This document shows positions 38,666 to 48,524 of a stretch of DNA of 62,562 nt, piece by piece. The translations under genes and the position numbers were made by a program. The stretch's first letter is position 1. Every line of letters starts with the position of its first letter. The stretch comes from Tritrichomonas foetus (Eukaryota > Parabasalia > Tritrichomonadida > Tritrichomonadidae), in assembly GCA_001839685.1 (NCBI GenBank), contig MLAK01000613.1, positions 9,356-71,917 of the forward strand, read 5' to 3'. Below the pieces are notes generated by a model that was not told the origin of the DNA, made no database searches, and saw only the letters and a program-made list of their open reading frames with translations.

Positions 38666-39070
38666 TCAAAAAAAATGTAAACTCCTCCGAGTTTGTTTGA
38701 TTAATTGGCCGATTTAACTCAATTAATCATGATTCTGGGACATATAATAAAACATTAGAAAAAGTTTACAAAATGACTCAATTTATCATTTTCTAAAAAT
38801 ACCAATATATTCATTTATAATTAATAAATATTAAAATATTATACTAATTAAATTTTAACATAGCATACAAAATTTATTTTATTCCTGAAAATAACATAAA
38901 TGAGCTTAGATTTTGAAATGATCATTTATTTCCAACCATTTATATATTGAAATTGAAAGTGGTCGCTTAAATATTGAATATACAAATTCACCTTATTGAA
39001 GAATTAAATTGACCAATTTTGGGAAAATTGTGTCCAAACCTTGACTGAATATATAATTTGGCGGTTTTAC
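38666..39070. promoter_or_regulatory. divergent promoter, tubby-like (-) and SWI/SNF (+)
   Basis: 405 bp of AT-rich DNA. GAAAAAGTTTAC lies near 38755, and TTGACCAATTTTGG about 60 bp before the SWI/SNF ATG. No other gene seen. Confidence 0.35.
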
Positions 39071-42000
39071 ATGAGTACAGTTGTTCCAATCCTTTCTAAT
39101 GATGAAACACATAAGATCTTAGAATGGGTGCGACAACAGTGCAGTTCTCCGACATTTGATCCCTCTTCTCCAGATTTTCAGGCTGCCATCGCTCTAATCG
39201 CTGCGCATGATCAATATCGGCAATATCGAAATTTGAATCTAGCCAACCCGAAAAATATCGCTCTTGTTGCAGGGAATAATCCATCATTCAAAGATGTTAC
39301 TTCGCTTGCACAGATATTAATTTATCGATCGATGATTCGAAAAATTCCAATTTCGCCATATTTACAAAGAACAGCAATGCCATCTTTAGATCCAAATATT
39401 TTTAACACAGTCGAAAACGAAATAACAGATGAATTCGATACATCATCGGCAAATATTGCAATGACTGCTTTTTCGCATTTGACGCCACATTCAAATGATT
39501 TTATTACAGATACGTCAGAAGATGTCCTCCGTAATTGTTTTGTGTGTGGTGCTGGCCAAAATCCATATTTTCTGACCGATCGACGAAAAGCTGTTTTGAA
39601 AGCTTCCCAAAACAACATCAAAACAAAACAATACAAGGATATCATAAATCATGAAATCACCAAACTGGGACTCGCAAGAAGCCAGCAAGAGCTGCGACAA
39701 AAGTTTTGTCGGTTTGCACTTGATCCTGTTGAATTTTCTATGCCTGATTGTTCAGATTATACAAATCCACATCAAACACAGAATTTTGGATTATCTCCTC
39801 AACATATTGGAATTGTTTGTGCATACGAAAATACAGCCAATATTGAGAATAATTCAATGTCGCTTCGCTTGAGACAAGTCATCATGCAGGCAAATAAATT
39901 TTTCAATGCTTTGGCTGCAACTACTCAAAGACAGCGTGCTATTAAGTCTGATCTTGAACAGAGGAAGAAGGACATTGAAAAAGAAAGAAATCGAGCGAAA
40001 CGGACCCAAGAAAAAGTAAGATGGGATTTACTGAAACAAAAAGATATGGTGAAATATCGAGAAACTATTAAGCAAATGAAAGATCAGCGTATTCAATTAA
40101 TTTTGGACCAGACTGATCATTATATGAAAGAATTGAGTGATAAAATCCGTAAAACTCACGCAGCTATTCACAATGATGAAAAAAATTCTGATAATATTTA
40201 TGATTTTGACTTAAAATTACCAGAAGATATCACACAACCTGAACATTTAACAGGAACATTAAAAGAATATCAAGTTAAAGGTTTACAATGGCTTGCATCA
40301 TTATATCAATCACATTTAAATGGAATTTTGGCTGATGAAATGGGTTTAGGAAAGACAGTTCAAACAATTGCTTTACTTGCTTGGCTTTTTGAGAAAAATG
40401 ATGCTGGCCCACATTTAATTATTGCGCCGTTATCAACTTTATCTAATTGGGAATCCGAATTTTCTCGTTGGTTCCCTCAATTTAAGATTATCAAATATGT
40501 TGGAAATCGCCCTGAACGAAAAGAACTCGAACATAGATATATTACTCGCGGTTCATCAATTAATGCTGTTTTAACATCCTATCAAATTGTTGTTCTTGAT
40601 AAAGCTGTCCTTTCTAAACTTGATTACTCCTATATTGTAATTGATGAAGCTCATAAATTAAAAAATCATGAAGGAAAACTAAGTCAGACATTAACACATC
40701 ATTACACCGCCAAAAATCGTCTCCTGTTAACAGGAACACCTCTTCAAAATAATCCACGCGAACTTTGGTCATTATTGAACTTCATTTTACCGAATATTTT
40801 CAATGACCACAATAAATTTGATGATTGGTTCACTGCACCATTTGCTAAGGCCGGGGAGGGTGCCCAACTCACCGCAGAAGAACAATGGCTCGTTATTAAC
40901 CAGCTTCATGCTGTTTTGCGACCATTTATTTTCCGTAGATTGAAAAGTGATGTTGCGAACCAGCTTCCTGACAAAAAAGAAGAAACTCTCCTTTGTGCCA
41001 TGTCTGCTTGGCAACATTCAATGTATTTGACCATGGAAGAATCATCAGTCATGGTTATGCCAGATTTAACATACAAGCGTATGGATAACAAAACAATGCA
41101 GTGTCGTAAAATCTGTAATCATCCATATTTGTTCCTTGATACATATTATGTCAACTCAATGCTTATTCGTTCGTGTGGTAAATTTGAACTCCTTGATCGA
41201 ATTTTACCCAAATTTAAAGCCACTGGACACCGAGTTCTCATTTTCTCACAAATGACAGAACTCCTTGATCTCCTTGAAGATCTTTTGAAACTTTTGGACT
41301 TTACTTTCTTAAGACTTGATGGTTCTACCAAAGAAGAAACACGTCGCCAATATATGGATGAATTCAATGCGCAAGATTCGCCTTATTTTGTCTTCTTACT
41401 TTCCACTCGTGCAGGAGGTCTTGGTTTGAATCTTCAAACTGCAGACACTGTGATTATCTATGATGCTGACTGGAATCCATTTGCTGATATGCAAGCGAGT
41501 TCCAGAGTTCATCGAATTGGTCAAGAAAAAGAAGTTCTAATTCTAAACCTTTCAACAAATGATACAGTTGAACGAAAAGTTATGAAAGTACAAAACCAGA
41601 AACGTACATTTGAAGACATGATTATTGGTGCTGCTATTTTCAATGATGAAAGTAATATTGATGATCGAAAAGCAGTTTATCAAGCCGTTACTGCTAAAAA
41701 CCAATCTGGTGGTGTTTCTGATGTTATGACTGATGAACAAATTAACAAAATAATTGCACGAACCCCCGAAGAACGTGAAAAATTCGAAGAAATGGATATT
41801 GAACGTGATGAAAGATACCAACGTGAATGGGAAAGAGCTGGACACAATACAGACTATCCTAGACTCATGACATATGATGAACTTCCTGAATATTTAAAGG
41901 TTCCTGCTTCTGAACTTATCAAAGATGAAGAATTACCTGAAATTCGACGTTCTCGTTCAAGAAATACTTTATCATTGCTTGATAATATAACTGAAACTGA

Positions 42001-42400
42001 ATATACACGATTAATAGAAGAAGGGAAAGATCCAACTGAACATTTAGATGAAATTACAACATTGAGAGGACAATGCATGAAATATATAAAGAAAGCACAA
42101 GAAATTCTTGGTGATCGATTTGATGAACTTCCAACACCACAGCAATTACCAGAATATTATGATATTATCAAAACACCAATAACTTTTAATCAAATAAAAA
42201 CAAGGTCAAAAAATGGTGAATATGATTCGGTTGAAGACCTACTCAGAGATTTAACACTCATGGCGAATAATGCACTTAGATTTAATGCACAAGACACAAT
42301 TCTTTACAAAAATGCCGAAGATTTACTTGAACTATGTAATGATGGTAAAAGCGATTTCTTAAGCCTTCCTCAAGACGCATCTGCATTTGACGATTTATAA
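39071..42400 (+). CDS. SWI/SNF ATPase, BRG1/Sth1/Snf2 type, with bromodomain
   Basis: A 1,109-residue protein from the ATG at 39071; the frame opens 10 codons earlier only at a TTG. An HSA-like basic helix precedes the motor (about 300-350: KKDIEKERNRAKRTQEKVRW). The ATPase has LADEMGLGKTVQT (K428), VIDEAHKLKN (DEAH, D525), LLLTGTPLQNNPRELWSLLN, and the helicase C motifs LIFSQMTELLDLLEDLL, RLDGSTKEETRRQYM, STRAGGLGLNLQTADTVII and SSRVHRIGQ. The SnAC-like tail follows. Residues about 1005-1100 form a bromodomain (TPQQLPEYYDIIKTPITFNQ, then a Tyr- and Asn-containing end MANNALRFNAQD with the acetyl-lysine Asn). This is the BRG1 order. It remodels nucleosomes as catalytic subunit of SWI/SNF or RSC-type complexes. 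It lacks the long N-terminal QLQ region of animal BRG1. Confidence 0.95.
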   Translation: MSTVVPILSNDETHKILEWVRQQCSSPTFDPSSPDFQAAIALIAAHDQYRQYRNLNLANPKNIALVAGNNPSFKDVTSLAQILIYRSMIRKIPISPYLQRTAMPSLDPNIFNTVENEITDEFDTSSANIAMTAFSHLTPHSNDFITDTSEDVLRNCFVCGAGQNPYFLTDRRKAVLKASQNNIKTKQYKDIINHEITKLGLARSQQELRQKFCRFALDPVEFSMPDCSDYTNPHQTQNFGLSPQHIGIVCAYENTANIENNSMSLRLRQVIMQANKFFNALAATTQRQRAIKSDLEQRKKDIEKERNRAKRTQEKVRWDLLKQKDMVKYRETIKQMKDQRIQLILDQTDHYMKELSDKIRKTHAAIHNDEKNSDNIYDFDLKLPEDITQPEHLTGTLKEYQVKGLQWLASLYQSHLNGILADEMGLGKTVQTIALLAWLFEKNDAGPHLIIAPLSTLSNWESEFSRWFPQFKIIKYVGNRPERKELEHRYITRGSSINAVLTSYQIVVLDKAVLSKLDYSYIVIDEAHKLKNHEGKLSQTLTHHYTAKNRLLLTGTPLQNNPRELWSLLNFILPNIFNDHNKFDDWFTAPFAKAGEGAQLTAEEQWLVINQLHAVLRPFIFRRLKSDVANQLPDKKEETLLCAMSAWQHSMYLTMEESSVMVMPDLTYKRMDNKTMQCRKICNHPYLFLDTYYVNSMLIRSCGKFELLDRILPKFKATGHRVLIFSQMTELLDLLEDLLKLLDFTFLRLDGSTKEETRRQYMDEFNAQDSPYFVFLLSTRAGGLGLNLQTADTVIIYDADWNPFADMQASSRVHRIGQEKEVLILNLSTNDTVERKVMKVQNQKRTFEDMIIGAAIFNDESNIDDRKAVYQAVTAKNQSGGVSDVMTDEQINKIIARTPEEREKFEEMDIERDERYQREWERAGHNTDYPRLMTYDELPEYLKVPASELIKDEELPEIRRSRSRNTLSLLDNITETEYTRLIEEGKDPTEHLDEITTLRGQCMKYIKKAQEILGDRFDELPTPQQLPEYYDIIKTPITFNQIKTRSKNGEYDSVEDLLRDLTLMANNALRFNAQDTILYKNAEDLLELCNDGKSDFLSLPQDASAFDDL

Positions 42401-43181
42401 TATATTAATATTTAGAATGTTTACATATAATTTTATAAAAAAATATTATTATACTTTCAATTTTCTTTTTGCTGTTAATTTTATTCGGGCTTTTTTAGCT
42501 TTTTTGAACAATTATCTAGAATTCTATAAATAATGATGTGATTCGATTTATTACCAAAAATATGATAAATACTAAATATATATATTATTCTTGAACGATA
42601 TTTAACGATAATTTTGCGAATTTATCAAATCGTTCGAAAGGAAAAAAGTAAAATCCATTTCCAACTAGATGAGAATACTTTATTAAGTGTCAAAATAACA
42701 ACGATAAAATAATAATAGATTTTATTGAGATAGAAATTCGATATGATGGTTGTTATGTTAGGAATTGCGAATAGAACAATCATTTAATTTTTGAATAGAT
42801 TATTACTTATCACCATCTTTTTAAGAGGGTTATTGATTTGGGAAAAAAATCATCACTTGAAATCCTGATGCTTTCAGAAATCAACAGAATTTTGATAAAA
42901 ATTTTTGTGAGCTGAAAAATATTCTGAGATATTGCGAATGTTAAAATAATTATGAGTTGTAAAATATTCAATCGATTGGATTAAAAAAAAGTGAAGTGGA
43001 CTTTTTCTTAGATTAACTTTACAGTTGGAGGAAGAATATTATCAAAAAGTTCATGATTTTTTTTTTTTCAATTAGATTTCTCGAATTCGAGAGACATGTT
43101 ACCCTATCTATGAAATTTTGAATATATTCGAAATAAGAGTTTTATGACAAAGCAAATGTGCTTGAATATGTCAACAATAAT
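42401..43181. other. AT-rich intergenic DNA, no gene seen
   Basis: Between the SWI/SNF stop and the hAT target duplication. No coding or RNA signal. Confidence 0.5.
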
Positions 43182-43486
43182 ATAGAAACTAGGGTGGCGG
43201 AAAATGGCTAACCCAAGCTTTTACCAGGCCATCCCATGGGTTTTTGGGCCTGGTAGCTTTTTCGATCAAATTGACCTTTGAGAAAATGAATCACCTTCTA
43301 ACTCCCTTATGATATGCTAATTAAATATCATTGATAATTTCACCTATAAACCGTTTTCTATATGATTATGATCCTATTTTTTGAATTCTTTTAACCCCCT
43401 TTTTTTAACATATGATTTCACCTTTACATGAAAAGACGAAAAACCAGGCCCATTTTTCCAAATGGGCCGGATATGGGCCTGGATAT

Positions 43487-43504
43487 GGTCAAATTATGGT
43501 CAAA
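43487..43504 (+). promoter_or_regulatory. paired GTCAAA box upstream of transposase
   Basis: GGTCAAATTATGGTCAAA, 11-bp period, about 180 bp before the transposase ATG, inside the GGGCC-rich subterminal region. Same motif type as at TOR and in the MITE. Confidence 0.4.
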
Positions 43505-43682
43505 TAACCGTTATCCGGGCCCAGATGTGGGTCCGATTTTGGGTCTGATAGAGCTCAATTTGGCCTTAATTGACCTTATTTTTGGCAGATTTAGTGGGCC
43601 TGTGCTGGAGATGGGCCTGGGTTTTGGGCTCGAATGTTCTCAAAAAGTTTCCTAATATCCAAAAGATCAAAGAACTCTATCA

Positions 43683-45773
43683 ATGAAGCAATTCAACAAT
43701 TGGCGAACAGAAAAGATAAAAACGGAATCAGATCGCTTTGGCCATACCTATATGATTTGCCAAAACACCAGAATTAACCCAGAAACAAAACAAATCGAAA
43801 TATGTGGTTATTCATGTCGAGCTGATAGAAAAAAACCTCAACATCAATGCTTTGAATGGGCAAAATCGATCGAGCACAAAAATAAAATTACAAATTATGG
43901 AACTTTAGAAATTCATCATTCAAAGCAATTCAGTCATGACTTATTATTGCAAATGTTCATGAAATGGATCGGGAAAAATGATATTAGTATAAGAGCAGCT
44001 TGCTCCAAAGAAACGTTTGATCTATTACATGCTTTTATAAAATTTGGACAAGATTCAGTTATTTTTAAAAAAACAAATCAAGTGAAGTCAGCAAATGAAT
44101 TGTTTCCACATATCGACAGAAAAAAATTCACAACTCAGTTTATTGAATTTTCCCAGAAACAATTTAATGAAAATGAGAAACAATTTCAAAATGCAACAAT
44201 AAATGCACTTGCCTTAGATGCTTGGTCAGTTGATGGTGTTCATTTTTTGGAAATCATGGTAGTCAACTCATTGATCCAAGCACAACCTTTATTAGTTGCC
44301 TCATACTCAAATTTTCCAGACACTACTGATTCATATAAGCAGGCAGTGTTTTCTTTACTTTTGTCACTTCACAACAAAGGCATCGAGATTGGTTCTATCG
44401 TTAGTGATAACTTAATTAGACAAGTAGCCGCGATCTCCCCTTTTTCTGAACAGAGCATTCAAAATGATTGTTCGATGTCCAAAATCCTTCCTGGAATCGG
44501 ATCTATTATACATGTTCGATGTGCTTGTCACACTCTTCAGCTGGCCTTGCATGATATGTCTAATGAATTAGAAATTTATTCATCTATGGAAGATGAAGCT
44601 AAAAATATGATCAAATTATTTCGTCAAGCAGAAATTTCCTGCTCTTTAAATATGAAATGTCCATCATATTCTGACACAAGATGGAATTCTTTGTTCTTAT
44701 CAATTCATTGGTTTGTTGTCAATTTTGATCCCATCATTGAATTTATGTGCTCAAGGATTGATTCCAATACCAAACTATTCGACATCATTTTAGAAAATTA
44801 TGAAGAAATTTGTCATTTTTTATTTGAGGCACTTCCAGTTTTATATTCTGTTTTGCTGCCGTTTTTCCAACTCACCGAAATACTTGAAACCGATTCTCTT
44901 TCGATCTGCAACGTTTATAGTTACATACATATGGCAAGGCTGGCATGTCTCAATATCGCCTCAGAAATAAATTCAAATGCTGTAGAAATTGCTAAGACTA
45001 TTACTTCAAAAATAGATATAAGATTTTTCAATTCAACTGATGGAACAATTTTTTATTTAGCACATTCATTTTCGCCTTTTGGCAGAAACGATTTTCGTTC
45101 AATGCTCGACAAATCAATGTTAGCAGGTGAAGTCAAGTTTCTTGAAGACAAAATATGGAAACCTCAATTTATTATTAAACAAGCCTACATTAATAATTTG
45201 ATGAATTTACTTCAGAAACGATCAGAGAATTTCACAGAAATTATTCAGAAAAATATTAATAGACAATTGAAGTCACCTTATGATTTCAATGATACTATGG
45301 AATTTGAATCTGATGATGAACTTTATACTTTTATTGAGAATCCGAGCGATTTGGAAGACGAATTAGAATTCGAACGACTTTTCAAAGATGAAGGCGATAA
45401 TTCATATGCAGAATATTTGTTAACCACAGCACGGGTTTCGGAAAAACTCAATCGTCCTGTAGATTATCATGAAATTTCAATTGAATCGAGGCAGGAGAAT
45501 TTTTTGGATATGACAACTCATTTACTTGGTGAAATCGCAGTTCACCTTGGAATGGACTCAAATGAAGTCCAATCATCTTATATACACTATATCCTTTGTA
45601 ATACATGTGAAGATCTAATCGGAAGATGCTATTGTTGCCCTTTATCTGATTTTTGGAATTTTTTAGGAGGCAATTCAATATATAAATGTTTAGCAGAAAT
45701 CGCCAAACGCTTGCTTGTGTGTCCAGCATCTGAAGCATGCGTCGAAAGACGCATCAAAATCCAAAAAAATTGA
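43683..45773 (+). CDS. hAT transposase
   Basis: A 696-residue protein with an ATG start at 43683. The N-terminus has spaced Cys/His residues (CQNTR...CGYSC...HQC) that may be a degenerate BED-type finger. The RNase-H-like core has the first Asp in LALDAWSVDG (D179), the second in IVSDNLIRQVA (D242), the hAT-specific insertion motif RCACHTLQLALHD, and SYSDTRWNSLFLSI. A Glu in FFQLTEILETDSL may complete the triad. The C-terminal dimerisation motif starts as LLVCPASEACVERR. The frame ends abruptly at KIQKN after an A7 run (45763-45769). One extra A would continue for 25 codons to a TAA at 45845-45847 with hAT-like residues (NPERSRSSYNLIKSRG). So the last codons are probably lost by an indel, or the run is miscounted. 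Confidence 0.92.
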   Translation: MKQFNNWRTEKIKTESDRFGHTYMICQNTRINPETKQIEICGYSCRADRKKPQHQCFEWAKSIEHKNKITNYGTLEIHHSKQFSHDLLLQMFMKWIGKNDISIRAACSKETFDLLHAFIKFGQDSVIFKKTNQVKSANELFPHIDRKKFTTQFIEFSQKQFNENEKQFQNATINALALDAWSVDGVHFLEIMVVNSLIQAQPLLVASYSNFPDTTDSYKQAVFSLLLSLHNKGIEIGSIVSDNLIRQVAAISPFSEQSIQNDCSMSKILPGIGSIIHVRCACHTLQLALHDMSNELEIYSSMEDEAKNMIKLFRQAEISCSLNMKCPSYSDTRWNSLFLSIHWFVVNFDPIIEFMCSRIDSNTKLFDIILENYEEICHFLFEALPVLYSVLLPFFQLTEILETDSLSICNVYSYIHMARLACLNIASEINSNAVEIAKTITSKIDIRFFNSTDGTIFYLAHSFSPFGRNDFRSMLDKSMLAGEVKFLEDKIWKPQFIIKQAYINNLMNLLQKRSENFTEIIQKNINRQLKSPYDFNDTMEFESDDELYTFIENPSDLEDELEFERLFKDEGDNSYAEYLLTTARVSEKLNRPVDYHEISIESRQENFLDMTTHLLGEIAVHLGMDSNEVQSSYIHYILCNTCEDLIGRCYCCPLSDFWNFLGGNSIYKCLAEIAKRLLVCPASEACVERRIKIQKN

Positions 45774-46301
45774 ATAATCCTGAAAGAAGTCGTTCAAGTT
45801 ATAACCTTATCAAGTCACGAGGAGTTTTCATGGGAAAGAAACAATAAAGCGAATTATTGATAAGACTGATTTGCTTTCTAAGCAATTATTTATAATTGAT
45901 ACTAAAAACATGATACAATAATTTGGATAATTATATCATTTGCTTAATTTTTTTCCAATTTCATCTATTTATCCAATAATACATACTTTGATAAATTGCT
46001 GATAATAAATATAATATTATTTCTTAATAAAATCATTCTTATCGATTTTTCGAAATTATTGAATTTCATCTTTTTTTTTTAGTTTCGCTTTTTAGCATTA
46101 GAGGTTATTTAATATCAAGGATTCCTACTATATATGCATGAAAAGACCTTTGATACCCGAAGAAAAACTCGGAACAATGCAATATAATTTGACCATTTAA
46201 ACATTGAATTTTGTCATGGAAAAAAAAAGAAAGAATCTTCCAGGCCCATGAATTTTTTTAGATGGGTCTGAACAGGGCCTTTCCGCCACCCTAATAGAAA
46301 C

Positions 46302-46665
46302 AAAAATACCATGATATATTATTGCTTAGAAAAAATGTTTATTCATGATATTATGAAAAAGTTCGATATAGACAAAAGCAAATTGAATAATTTGTAAACA
46401 AAATACTTAAAAAAATGAATAAACTCAGCAAATTCAGATAAAAAAGACAAAAAAGGATCATCTTTTTCTGAAACAATTCAATCAGAAAGAATTTCAATAT
46501 TCAATGCGTTATCAAATTTAAAATTGAATATTTAGTTCGAGTGCCTTAATTTCAAAGATAATATTTCATAATTTTCTCCTAATTTGAGAATAGATTTTCA
46601 AAAAGCTAGTTAATTTCAAACAAAAACATTCATAAAACTTCAGAAATCACCAGAAACAGAAATAG
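46302..46665. other. intergenic upstream of CAMK-like kinase
   Basis: AT-rich. GAAAAAGTTC at 46355-46363. No gene seen. Confidence 0.4.
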
Positions 46666-47586
46666 ATGCATTCGATCGGACCCTACCAATTCGTGAAATT
46701 TTTATCAGTCGGTACTTCTGGTCGTGTTTTTGAATGTCGCAACATGACAACAGGCGAAATTGTTGCCTGCAAAGTCGTTGATCTCGGAAATATTATGAAC
46801 GAAGATTTTTTTCCACATTTTAAAAACGAGCTAATCATTCATAGCCAAATTCGTCATCCAGGAATCACCCAATTGAAGGACGTTCTCGTTGACCAGAACA
46901 ACATTTACGTTATCCTTGAGTTATGTAACGGTGGAGATTTAAATGACCTTGTTATGGACTGCGGGGGCCTCCCTGAAGCCCGGGCTCGACATTACTTCAG
47001 GCATATTATGGGAGCGATCTCTTATATTCACAATTTGGGAGTCGCCCATCGAGATATCAAGTTGGAAAATATTTTAGTAAGCCATCAAGACTACGCCAAA
47101 TTAACGGACTTCGGACTTTGCAAGCAAGCTTCCAGTGATTCTCCGATGATGAGAACGACTTGCGGTACTCTTGTTTATGCCGCGCCCGAAATTATCCGCG
47201 AAGAGCCTTATAACGGAATGCTAGCTGATATTTGGTCGGCCGGAGTAGTTTTATATGCCATGGTTTCAAACCATTTCCCGTGGGTAACAGATCCAAATCT
47301 CCCGCCAGATCGAATGATCGCTGAAACAGCTCGCCAAATCACTGAAGGCGATATCACACTTCCAAACGGAACTTATGAGCTTCAAGACCTCATAGCATCA
47401 ATGCTGACTGTAGATCCGGCAGATCGGCCAACCGCTGACGATGTGATGCAGCACCCATGGATGGAGCTCGATGAAGACTATACAGATGGAAACAGCACCG
47501 ACCCAGACCCGCAGCTCGTCCAGCTAGTCAAAAGCGTGATCGAGGATCTCGAAAAAAGGAGGCTGATGAAACTCGGACACGTCTGA
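46666..47586 (+). CDS. CAMK-type serine/threonine kinase (SNF1/AMPK-like catalytic domain)
   Basis: A 306-residue protein with an ATG start at 46666, nearly all kinase domain. It has the loop SVGTSGRVFE (15-23), K36 in VACKVV, HRDIKLEN (D130), TDFGLCKQA (D148), TCGTLVYAAPEII, ADIWSAGVVLYAMVSNHFPW, and the final DRPTADDVMQHPWM, a CAMK/SNF1 signature. The glycine loop has only two of three usual glycines (G16, G19). The C-terminal 40 residues are helical and charged (LVQLVKSVIEDLEKRRLMKL); no UBA or KA1 domain is seen. No calmodulin site is evident. Like the discoidin-like gene, it has more GC and more C- or G-ending codons than its neighbours. CAMK-like kinases are numerous in trichomonads; substrate unknown. 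Confidence 0.9.
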   Translation: MHSIGPYQFVKFLSVGTSGRVFECRNMTTGEIVACKVVDLGNIMNEDFFPHFKNELIIHSQIRHPGITQLKDVLVDQNNIYVILELCNGGDLNDLVMDCGGLPEARARHYFRHIMGAISYIHNLGVAHRDIKLENILVSHQDYAKLTDFGLCKQASSDSPMMRTTCGTLVYAAPEIIREEPYNGMLADIWSAGVVLYAMVSNHFPWVTDPNLPPDRMIAETARQITEGDITLPNGTYELQDLIASMLTVDPADRPTADDVMQHPWMELDEDYTDGNSTDPDPQLVQLVKSVIEDLEKRRLMKLGHV

Positions 47587-47727
47587 AAGAGAAACAACTG
47601 AGACTAGATTGTAATTTGATTTTTTACTGCAAATAAAAGACTCAACAGTTCACCCAAATTTATTATTTTCCTTTTTAAATGCCCAAGTAAAGGCTTCTCT
47701 CTGATTTTTCACCTCATAATTCAATCA

Positions 47728-47735
47728 TGACGTCA
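47728..47735. promoter_or_regulatory. CRE-like palindrome TGACGTCA
   Basis: Perfect consensus bZIP/CREB palindrome, about 140 bp after the kinase stop. May be chance; no evidence of use. Confidence 0.2.
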
Positions 47736-47810
47736 CATGCAGGCATTATGAGAAAACAAGGCGCATATTAAAGAGTATGGAATCCAGTTGTCTTTTGGAT
47801 TTATATTGAT

Positions 47811-47822
47811 TTTGGCGCCAAA
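47811..47822. promoter_or_regulatory. E2F-type palindrome TTTGGCGCCAAA
   Basis: A perfect 12-bp palindrome matching the classical E2F consensus, unusual in AT-rich DNA. An E2F-family protein is encoded at 60086-60862. It precedes the gene-poor stretch whose next gene is the BEACH protein, about 1.45 kb away, so a target is unclear. Confidence 0.35.
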
Positions 47823-47943
47823 GTCAACTTGGATAACAAGATACTGTTTACATGAAAAAACAAATGAGATATTTCTAGACACTTATATAATAGCATGTTG
47901 CATGAATTGATGTGAGCTGATTCTAATCAGGCATGCATAGAAA

Positions 47944-48524
47944 ATGAATTCTTTCATTGGCAGTCAAAAAAAATTGCCTTTTTTGATTCGTGATCAACCA
48001 GCATGGCTAGGTGGGCATATTTCAGACATTTTCTTTACCTGAAAAGTGTGTTAAATTATTTTTGTGAGCATCCAAAAGTTCGGTCTGACTGCAAAGGCCG
48101 ACATGGAATATCTCATCTAATAAACTGTAATCAATCTCATCATATAGGGAGATTGAAAACGCTTATTGGCTGAGAAAGAAATCCGCATTTCCATTATTCT
48201 CGGATGTCACAAAATGTGTTTATGTTGAGAAAAAAACAAGATGAGAAACTTTATTTTACATGATTCAATGAGGTAGCAGAGTCCAATCTTCTCTTCAGCA
48301 GATAGACAAGCGTAAATAAATTTAATATTCGGATTGTCCTAATAGTAAGAAAGAATCATATTATTATGCTTTTTGATCGTGAAATGTGAGTTTTTTATAT
48401 GCCGTGTCATTTTTGCAGCTTCAGGCGGAAGCCTTCAGAAGGGAAAAAAATGTTTCAATTCAATGATTTACTAATTAAAATGTTGATTTTGGATTATCTT
48501 AGGAAGGAATGTGTCGCCAAGTAA
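47944..48524 (+). pseudogene. possible decayed coding region
   Basis: Coding-like pieces lie on the plus strand. 47944-48042 starts at ATG (MNSFIGSQKKLPFLIRDQPA, then WLGGHISDIFFT and stop). 48064-48120 is in the same frame (VSIQKFGLTAKADMEYLI). A shifted frame near 48149 gives EIENAYWLRKKSAFPLFSDV. A last piece at 48450-48524 is MFQFNDLLIKMLILDYLRKE followed by CVAK, ending at GTAAGT. Composition and GC are more gene-like than the surroundings. No family recognised; this may be a relic, short peptides or chance. Confidence 0.25.

Larger units (their letters stand above)
43190..46293 (+). mobile_element. complete hAT-superfamily DNA transposon
   Basis: Flanked by a perfect 8-bp target duplication ATAGAAAC (43182-43189 and 46294-46301), the hallmark of hAT. 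The 14-bp terminal inverted repeats are TAGGGTGGCGGAAA at 43190 and its reverse complement TTTCCGCCACCCTA ending at 46293. Subterminal regions carry many GGGCC(T/C)GG or CCAGGCC copies: at about 43224, 43247, 43443, 43464, 43475, 43505, 43595 and 43612 on the left, and 46241 and 46274 on the right. These probably bind the transposase. The 3,104-bp element encodes one transposase. Near-perfect ends and duplication suggest a recent insertion, but the transposase may carry a late frameshift. Confidence 0.96.

Noticed and set aside
43428..43655. 75-codon frame (Gly/Pro-rich) before the transposase
   Set aside because: It is created by the GGGCCTGG subterminal repeats of the hAT element and overlaps no recognised domain.
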